Below are positions 7,661-11,948 of a stretch of DNA of 11,948 nt, piece by piece. Made by a program: the position numbers and the translations under genes. The notes under the pieces were generated by a model. That model made no database searches and was not told the origin of the DNA. It saw nothing but the letters and a program-made list of their open reading frames with translations. This DNA comes from JAKLKS01 sp964370855. Lineage in GTDB: Bacteria; Planctomycetota; JAJSAM01; JAKLKS01. Position 1 is the first letter of the stretch. Each line of letters starts with the position of its first letter. Location of the stretch: positions 1-11,948 of the forward strand of contig CAYJMF010000128.1 of NCBI GenBank assembly GCA_964370855.1, in the 5' to 3' direction.

Positions 7661-7754
7661 GGGGACGTTCCCAACTAACCAACTAACTCCATGGAACACC
7701 CGTGGAAGTCACGAGGGGGGTGAGGGAGTTAGTTGGTTAGTTGGGAACGTCCCC
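7661..7754. repeat. Long perfect inverted repeat (30-bp arms), REP/MITE-like
   Basis: The arms at 7661-7690 and 7725-7754 are perfectly complementary over 30 bp and enclose a 34-nt loop. The outer end reads GGGGACGTTCCC, followed by an 8-nt tandem unit, AACTAACC AACTAACT (7673-7688). The loop contains a nested small hairpin, CGTG-GAAGT-CACG (7701-7713), with CACC/GGTG outside it. The arms are clearly richer in A/T than the flanking genes. No target-site duplication and no T-run are seen, so a classical intrinsic terminator is unlikely. In the leftward mRNA the right arm is the last coding part of the transglutaminase gene, the stop codon lies in the loop, and the left arm lies in the cca leader. 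The hairpin could act as a processing or stability element between the two genes. It is probably a mobile repeat; no transposase is present. Confidence 0.9.
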
Positions 7755-9919
7755 GCCTCTCCGCCGCCTTTCACGATGCGTTCCGCCAGGTCGCGCAGTC
7801 TCACCCTCTCCCCGGCTTCCGGCGGCCTCCCGCCCCACCGCTCCTCCTCGTAGGAGGCGACCACGCCCTCGAGGGCGGCGGCGGGCGCGAAGCCGAGGGC
7901 GAGGGCGCGCCCGGCGTGCTCACGGCCCGTCTCCGCGGGAAGCCGGGGGACGCCCCCCGCGGCGCACCGTTGTAGGAGGATCGCGTAGGCCTCCGGCGGA
8001 GGAAGCGGGGAGGGCGGCGCGCCGGCCGGGGCCGTCGCCGCGTCGGGGCGGCGGGAGCGGAGGAGGCGCGCCGCGGCGAGGAGGGCGAGGGCCGCCGCCA
8101 GCGCGAGGACCGAGGGCCACCGCAGGGAGCCGTCCTCGCGGAGGACCACCCGCGCGGCGGAGCGCCGGACCCCCTCGGCGGCGGACAACAGCAGGCGGGA
8201 CTGGGCGGCGCCGTCGAACCGGAGGACCCCGTCGAGCCACCGCCCGAGGCCGCCCTCCCCCCCGTCCTCTCCCTCCTCGGGGAGATCCCGCTCCGCCCCC
8301 CCGCCGGGGGCCGGCGTCGGGTCGAAGGTCACCCAGCCCCGATCCTCGAACCAGGCCTCCACCCACGCGTGGGCGTCGGCGCCGCGGAAGGTGTAGCGGA
8401 GCGTCACGGGGTCGAGGACGCCGCCGCGGAAGCCGATGGCCATCCGCGCCGGGACGCCGGCGGCGCGCAGCATCACCACCGCCGAGGAGGCGAAGAGCTC
8501 GCAGTGGCCGCGGCGGGAGGAGAAGAGGAAGGCCTCCACGGGCGGCCCCTCGACGGACTCCGGCAGGTCCAGCGAGTAGACGCAGCGCGCCGACAGCCAG
8601 GCCTCGAGGATCCGGAGGGTCCCGTCCCCGGGAGGGGCCCCGCGGAGGATCTCCCGCGCCAGGGTCGCGGTCCGCTCGTGGTCCGGGGGGAGGGACAGCA
8701 GGGATTCCTCCCGCGAGCGGTGGAGGACCTCGTCGTCGAGGAGCGGGTAGGCGCCGGACCCGACCACGGAGCGGACGCGCACCACGTCCCGCTCCGCGAG
8801 GGCCTCGGCGGCCCGCACCTCGCCGCGGGCGAAGGCGAGGACCCCGCGGGCCACCCCGGGCCCCCCCACGGCCACGGGGACTCCGAGGGCGAAGATCGCG
8901 TCGGAGCCGCCGGCGAGGAAGAGGAACTCCTGCTCCACGGCCTCACCCGCCGGGGGTGCGGGGGGCCGGCGGCGGGGCAGGCTCGTCCACCCGTCGGTCC
9001 GCGCGTCGGAGCCGTCGTCGAGGCGCACGTAGCGCCGATCCGCGGAGGACCAGGAGACGCCGTCGAACTCCTCGAGGGCGCCGCTGCGCAGGAGCGGGCC
9101 GAACTCCTCGGCGTCGGCGGGGCGCCCCTCCCGCGTCACGGACATCTCGAGGAGGGGGCGGAGGTCCCGCTGCAGCCTGCCGATGTCGCCGATGTGGACC
9201 TGCTTCACGGGCACCGCCGCCGGCCCCTCCGATGCGTCCCCGGACCCGCCCCCGGCCCCGTCGGGGATGCGCCGGGTCCGTGCCCCGGGGGAGGAGGGCT
9301 CCCTCCCGGATCCCGCCGACATCCTCGGGAGGGCGACGTAGAGGAGCGCCGCCAGGAGCGCCGTGGCGGGCACGGCCCAGAGGGCGGTGCGCAGTCCGCG
9401 TCCCGTGGCCACCGCCGCCGGCGCCGGCTCCTCCTCCCCGGCGCTGCGCGCCGCGTGCTCGGCGTGGATCACGGGCAGCAGCGCCGCGATGAGGAGCACC
9501 ACCGCCGCGGCGGAGAGGAGGGCCGCGCCGCTCCCCTCGAGGGCGAGGTAGCCCACCCCCGCGAGCAGCGCGTCGCGCAGCGTGCGGAGATCGCGGACGT
9601 CCCGGGGGAGGCGGAGGCCGCGGAGCCCCGCCGGCAGGAGGGCCGCGAGGAAGGGGGCGTGGCGGCTCCCCGCGAGGATCCCGAGGAGGACGCCGAGGGC
9701 GAGGCCCCAACGCAGGGCGCGCACGGTCCGGGAGCCGGAGCGCAGCGCCGAGGGCGGGAGCCGGAGCGCGTCGGGCAGGCCCTGAGCGGCGGCGGCGGCG
9801 AAGACGAGGACGGGGAGGAGGAGAGCGACGCCCCCGTGGCCCTCGGCGAGGAAGGCCGAGGCGGGCCCCGCCGCGGCGGCGAGGAGGAGGGCGGGCAGCA
9901 GCAGGCGGCGGGGGCTCAC
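7709..9919 (-). CDS. TgpA-type membrane transglutaminase-like protein (736 aa)
   Basis: The layout follows the bacterial TgpA family (DUF3488, transglutaminase core, DUF4129). Several N-terminal membrane segments lie within 5-200, then comes a long extracytoplasmic region. The transglutaminase core has the Cys-His-Asp triad in RRGHCELFASSAVVMLRAAGVPAR (Cys473), DAHAWVEAWF (His517) and WVTFDPTP (Asp533). A C-terminal membrane helix spans about 602-620, followed by a cytoplasmic tail with an EAYAILLQ...RVRLRDLAERI pattern. All three catalytic residues are present, so it is likely an active thiol enzyme acting on envelope proteins or peptides; the substrate is unknown. The start is GTG, overlapping the DUF58 stop as GTGA, with a weak GGGGGTG upstream. 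The normal family end is near LAERI (711-715). The last residues, AGTFPTNQLTPSPPS (722-736), and the stop codon are encoded by the inverted repeat 7661-7754. Confidence 0.9.
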   Translation of the reverse strand: MSPRRLLLPALLLAAAAGPASAFLAEGHGGVALLLPVLVFAAAAAQGLPDALRLPPSALRSGSRTVRALRWGLALGVLLGILAGSRHAPFLAALLPAGLRGLRLPRDVRDLRTLRDALLAGVGYLALEGSGAALLSAAAVVLLIAALLPVIHAEHAARSAGEEEPAPAAVATGRGLRTALWAVPATALLAALLYVALPRMSAGSGREPSSPGARTRRIPDGAGGGSGDASEGPAAVPVKQVHIGDIGRLQRDLRPLLEMSVTREGRPADAEEFGPLLRSGALEEFDGVSWSSADRRYVRLDDGSDARTDGWTSLPRRRPPAPPAGEAVEQEFLFLAGGSDAIFALGVPVAVGGPGVARGVLAFARGEVRAAEALAERDVVRVRSVVGSGAYPLLDDEVLHRSREESLLSLPPDHERTATLAREILRGAPPGDGTLRILEAWLSARCVYSLDLPESVEGPPVEAFLFSSRRGHCELFASSAVVMLRAAGVPARMAIGFRGGVLDPVTLRYTFRGADAHAWVEAWFEDRGWVTFDPTPAPGGGAERDLPEEGEDGGEGGLGRWLDGVLRFDGAAQSRLLLSAAEGVRRSAARVVLREDGSLRWPSVLALAAALALLAAARLLRSRRPDAATAPAGAPPSPLPPPEAYAILLQRCAAGGVPRLPAETGREHAGRALALGFAPAAALEGVVASYEEERWGGRPPEAGERVRLRDLAERIVKGGGEAGTFPTNQLTPSPPS

Positions 9920-11034
9920 GGCTTCACCCCCGGGGCGAAGGTGGCCCGCAGCGACGGGAGCACGCGGATCTCCACGCCCCGGGGGCCGCGCACCGTCCGG
10001 GGGGCCCCGTGGCCCGCCTTCACGAGGAGCACCCGCGCGCCGCGCAGCGTCCCCGGCGGGAGGAGCGCGAGGGGGTCGCGGCGCGGGTCCCTCCTCGCCG
10101 GGGGCTCCAGAAGGGCGAGGGCCTCCAGCGCCAGGCCGAGGCCGCGGGCCGAGGAGACGCTGGCCACGACCACGGGCCCCGGCGTGTAGGCGGCGAAGGC
10201 GGTGCGGCGGCCCTCGGCCTTCAGCCGCAGGAGGAGGCTCGCCGCGAGCGAGCAGGCCCGCTCCAGGGCGGCGGCGCGGTCCGGCGCCGCGAGATCGCGG
10301 ACGTCGGCGTCCAGCAGGACGACGGCGCGGCCGGCGTCCTCGCGCTCGAACTCCCGGGAGAGCAGGCGCCCGTGGCGGGCCGACTGGCGCCACGCGATGG
10401 CGCGGGGGGCGTCGCCGGGGGTCCAGTCGCGGACGCCGCGGAAGAGGGCCCCCCCGCGGAGCGCCGCGCTGACGGCCTCCTCCGGGGCGGCCTCGGCGGC
10501 GGGCGACCGCAGGGCCGCAGCCGGCACGGGGACGCGGCGCGGGAAGGCGAGGATCTCGCGGTCCTCCCCGACGGGGCGCACCGAGACCGCCAGCAGGAAG
10601 GGCCACCGCACGGAGAGGATCGGCGCCTCGAGGTCGTGGCGCCCGCGCCGACGCACCCGGCCGCGGACCTCCATCGGGATCTCGGCCCCGGGGCGCAGGC
10701 CGCCGGCCACGGCGGCGGGAGGGCCGTCGAGATTGCCGGGCTCCCGGATCTCGATGCCGCAGAGGGGGAGGAAGCCGCGGTTGCGCATGCGGAGGCGGAG
10801 CGGGAAGACCTCGCCGGCGTGGACCCGGGCCGGGCACTCCCAGGTCGCGACCACGGAGCGGGAGGCGAAGGCGGCCCCGATCCACGCGAGGAGGACGAGG
10901 GAGGCGAGGAGGGCCGCCCCGGCGTAGAGGCTCGGCCGGTGGGTGACGGTGGCGAACGCGAAGCAGAGGCCGGCCAGCCACCCGACCCGGCGCCCGTGCT
11001 CCGTGAGGACGGTCTTCCGCAGGGCCCTCCACAT
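9916..11034 (-). CDS. DUF58 domain protein with two N-terminal membrane helices
   Basis: This 372-aa protein has two membrane segments (about 17-31 and 37-56), a beta-rich middle (about 60-170) and the hallmark DUF58 signature FRGVRDWTPGDAPRAIAWRQSARHGRLL (198-225). A vWA-like fold follows with AVVLLDADVRDL (237-248). DUF58 proteins are usually encoded beside MoxR AAA+ ATPases and TgpA transglutaminases and are thought to act in envelope or complex maturation; the biochemical role is not settled. Here the transglutaminase gene follows by GTGA overlap, but no moxR precedes: upstream is a divergent pseudopilin-like gene. An in-frame TAG nine nt upstream fixes ATG 11034 as the first possible start, although no clear Shine-Dalgarno is visible. 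Confidence 0.9.
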   Translation of the reverse strand: MWRALRKTVLTEHGRRVGWLAGLCFAFATVTHRPSLYAGAALLASLVLLAWIGAAFASRSVVATWECPARVHAGEVFPLRLRMRNRGFLPLCGIEIREPGNLDGPPAAVAGGLRPGAEIPMEVRGRVRRRGRHDLEAPILSVRWPFLLAVSVRPVGEDREILAFPRRVPVPAAALRSPAAEAAPEEAVSAALRGGALFRGVRDWTPGDAPRAIAWRQSARHGRLLSREFEREDAGRAVVLLDADVRDLAAPDRAAALERACSLAASLLLRLKAEGRRTAFAAYTPGPVVVASVSSARGLGLALEALALLEPPARRDPRRDPLALLPPGTLRGARVLLVKAGHGAPRTVRGPRGVEIRVLPSLRATFAPGVKP

Positions 11035-11060
11035 GGCGCCATTCTAGCCCGGGGGAAAGG

Positions 11061-11089
11061 GGGGACGGTGCCAGGGTTCCTCCGTAACC
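11061..11089. repeat. GGGGACGG-headed element between divergent genes
   Basis: The 56-nt gap between the divergent starts (11035-11090) is mostly filled by a segment beginning GGGGACGGTGCC and ending GGTTCCTCCGTAACC, which can form a 4-bp GGTT/AACC stem. The head resembles GGGGACGTTCCC of the inverted repeat at 7661 and AGGGACGACTCC of the hairpin at 11801, so it may be a single half-unit of the same repeat family. Any promoter for either divergent gene would have to lie in or beside it; I see no convincing -35/-10 boxes. Confidence 0.4.
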
Positions 11090-11090
11090 T

Positions 11091-11708
11091 GTGGATCCCG
11101 TGCCCCGCCACCGCCCCCCGTTCGGGATCTTCGAAGCGGCCCTGGTCCTCGTCCTCGCCGGGGCCGCGGTCTGGCTCGCGCGCCCCGTCCCCGGCGCGCG
11201 GGCGGCGGCGGCGGCGGAGAAGGAGGTCCTCGCCCTCCTCGACGCCGTGGCCGACGCCGAGGACGCGCTCCCCGCCGGCGCCCCCTTCCTCCCCCTCCCC
11301 GCCCTCGCGGCGCGTGGCGGGCCCGGGACCGCGCCGCTGGCCCTCCTCTCCCCCTCCCCCGTCGAGGGGGTGATGGGGAACGGCTCCTACTGGGTGGCCG
11401 TGCTCCTCCCGGACCGGGACGGCGTGCTCCGCGGCCCCGGGGAGCGGGGCATCCCCGGCGCCCGCCGCGGTTACGCCGTGGTGGCGTGGCCGAGGAAGGG
11501 TGCCTCCCCCCTGCTCCGCTCCGTGGCCGCCCTCCCCCGGGGCGGCGCCTGGCAGAGGGCCGACGGCATGCCCGAGAGCGGCGAGCCCGGGGGCCCGCCG
11601 GTCCCCTCGGCGGCGTTCTCCGCGGATCCGGAGGACCCCCCGCCGGAGCCGCCGACGGACTGGGTGCGCGCGAGGGATCGGAAGGGCGGGGAGGGGGAGG
11701 GGGGGTAG
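11091..11708 (+). CDS. Pseudopilin-like protein with one N-terminal membrane helix (205 aa)
   Basis: An N-terminal hydrophobic helix (13-31) directly follows FGIFE (11-15), which aligns with the FTLIE core of type IV prepilin-like proteins. The usual Gly before the Phe is Pro here, so peptidase processing is doubtful. An Ala/Glu-rich helix (36-60) comes next, then a small globular part with GSYWVAVLLPDRDG (98-111) and RRGYAVVAWPRKG (125-137). This order resembles the small pilin-like proteins common in planctomycetes. The tail (about 160-205) is Pro/Gly/Glu-rich and probably disordered. Start is uncertain: GTG at 11091 (in-frame TAA just upstream) or GTG at 11100; neither has a good Shine-Dalgarno, and no ATG is available. 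It diverges from the DUF58 gene. Third-position G/C bias supports coding. The function is unknown beyond a likely envelope location. Confidence 0.65.
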   Translation: MDPVPRHRPPFGIFEAALVLVLAGAAVWLARPVPGARAAAAAEKEVLALLDAVADAEDALPAGAPFLPLPALAARGGPGTAPLALLSPSPVEGVMGNGSYWVAVLLPDRDGVLRGPGERGIPGARRGYAVVAWPRKGASPLLRSVAALPRGGAWQRADGMPESGEPGGPPVPSAAFSADPEDPPPEPPTDWVRARDRKGGEGEGG

Positions 11709-11715
11709 TCGGTGA

Positions 11716-11740
11716 GTATCACAGTATCATACTGTGATAC
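11716..11740. repeat. AT-rich 25-nt palindrome just after the pseudopilin stop codon
   Basis: GTATCACAGTA (11716-11726) and TACTGTGATAC (11730-11740) form an 11-bp perfect stem around the 3-nt centre TCA, 7 nt after the stop codon of the rightward gene. It is about 36% G+C, against well over 70% around it. No T-run follows (the next bases are CGTTTCGG), so it is not a standard terminator, though it may block 3' decay. A regulator operator or a repeat-family unit are the other readings. Confidence 0.8.
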
Positions 11741-11771
11741 CGTTTCGGGCGTTGCGCGCCTCCGGCGGGGG

Positions 11772-11823
11772 GCTCCCGGAATGGAGTCGTCCCTGAACGG
11801 AGGGACGACTCCATTCCGGGAGC
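11772..11823. repeat. Perfect 23-bp inverted repeat with 6-nt loop
   Basis: The arms at 11772-11794 and 11801-11823 are fully complementary, enclosing the loop GAACGG (11795-11800). The inner end of the stem carries AGGGACGACTCC (11801-11812), like the GGGGACG heads at 7661 and 11061. No T-run follows and no target duplication is seen. It lies 31 nt after the AT-rich palindrome, so the two could form one composite repeat patch after the pseudopilin gene. The spacer between them (11741-11771) is GC-rich and holds nothing recognisable. Confidence 0.88.
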
Positions 11824-11824
11824 G

Positions 11825-11926
11825 ATGGAGAGGAAGCGGATCCGGTACATCCACAGGCGCCACGGGGGAATCTCCGGGATCGGGCCATTGGATCCCGGGG
11901 GACGGCGTTCACCCTTCGTGCCTTGA
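11825..11926 (+). CDS. Short reading frame (33 aa), possibly the broken start of a small gene
   Basis: An ATG immediately after the right arm of the hairpin opens a 33-codon frame whose first 20 codons are nearly all G/C at the third position, as in the real genes here. The segment IRYIHRRHGGISGIG recalls small DUF3892-type proteins, but this is a weak, memory-based resemblance. After GPLDPGG the frame quickly loses its codon bias and stops. In the neighbouring frame, codons from about 11902 to the window edge keep the bias (TAFTLRALKEPELRW), which would fit a one-base loss in the preceding G run (11896-11901). GGGAG lies only 3 nt before the ATG, within the repeat. It may be a frameshifted gene cut by the window edge, or chance. 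Confidence 0.3.
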   Translation: MERKRIRYIHRRHGGISGIGPLDPGGRRSPFVP

Positions 11927-11948
11927 AGGAACCGGAACTCCGCTGGGG

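Noticed and set aside
7634..7699. An upstream in-frame extension of cca starting at 7699
   Set aside because: The extra residues are translated from the inverted repeat and G9 run, and the family's N-terminus fits the ATG at 7633.
7661..7754. Intrinsic terminator reading of the long inverted repeat
   Set aside because: The stem is strong, but neither side is followed by a T-run; a C9 tract follows on the transcribed strand.
8369..10189. A 606-codon plus-strand frame antisense to the transglutaminase and DUF58 genes
   Set aside because: It has low-complexity Gly/Glu/Arg-rich composition and no domain, and the opposite strand carries intact catalytic motifs.
11727..11912. A 61-codon minus-strand frame in the right-hand repeat patch
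   Set aside because: It runs through both palindromes, has no ribosome site and no recognisable sequence, and its codon bias is poorer than that of the opposing frame.

Overview
This is a very GC-rich window (well above 70% G+C by eye, with strong G/C bias at third codon positions). Almost everything is one leftward (minus-strand) gene train from about 11034 to 114, with a short rightward gene and a repeat-rich patch at the right end. The mix of genes suggests a bacterium of the Planctomycetota or a similar GC-rich, HEAT-repeat-rich lineage. It includes two large exported HEAT-repeat proteins (one with a Trp-rich segment before the repeats), a pentaheme c-type cytochrome, a pseudopilin-like protein and a DUF58/transglutaminase pair. 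The lineage call is inference from gene style; no rRNA or tRNA gene is visible.

Layout, in order of transcription on the minus strand: a DUF58 protein (11034-9916) overlaps a TgpA-type membrane transglutaminase (9919-7709) by GTGA. A long inverted repeat (7661-7754) follows, then a class II CCA-adding/poly(A) polymerase-type nucleotidyltransferase with an HD domain (7633-6230). Next, 2 nt downstream, is a 680-aa secreted HEAT-repeat protein (6227-4185), and 4 nt after it a PotA/FbpC-type ABC ATPase (4180-3125). That gene overlaps by GTGA a pentaheme cytochrome c (3128-2019). After a 162-nt gap with a good sigma-54-like -24/-12 element comes a 580-aa HEAT-repeat protein (1856-114). On the plus strand, diverging from the DUF58 gene, is a small pseudopilin-like gene (11091-11708). 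It is followed by about 240 nt holding two strong palindromes and a short, possibly broken reading frame.

How the genes may work together: DUF58 plus transglutaminase is a familiar envelope-associated pair, although its usual MoxR ATPase partner is absent here. The HEAT2-ABC-cytochrome block is tightly packed and is probably co-transcribed with cca. Its joint function is unknown to me. An exported HEAT scaffold, an ABC ATPase without its permease and a periplasmic multiheme cytochrome suggest an envelope or redox role.

The most interesting non-coding signal is a set of palindromic, relatively AT-rich elements that stand out from the GC-rich background. Three of them share a GGGACG-nnn-CC head. 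One runs into the 3' end of the transglutaminase gene, so that about its last 15 residues and its stop codon come from the repeat. I found no CRISPR array, integrase, transposase gene or defence system. I see no clear-cut undescribed multi-gene system; the repeat family and the unusual operon content are the best leads.
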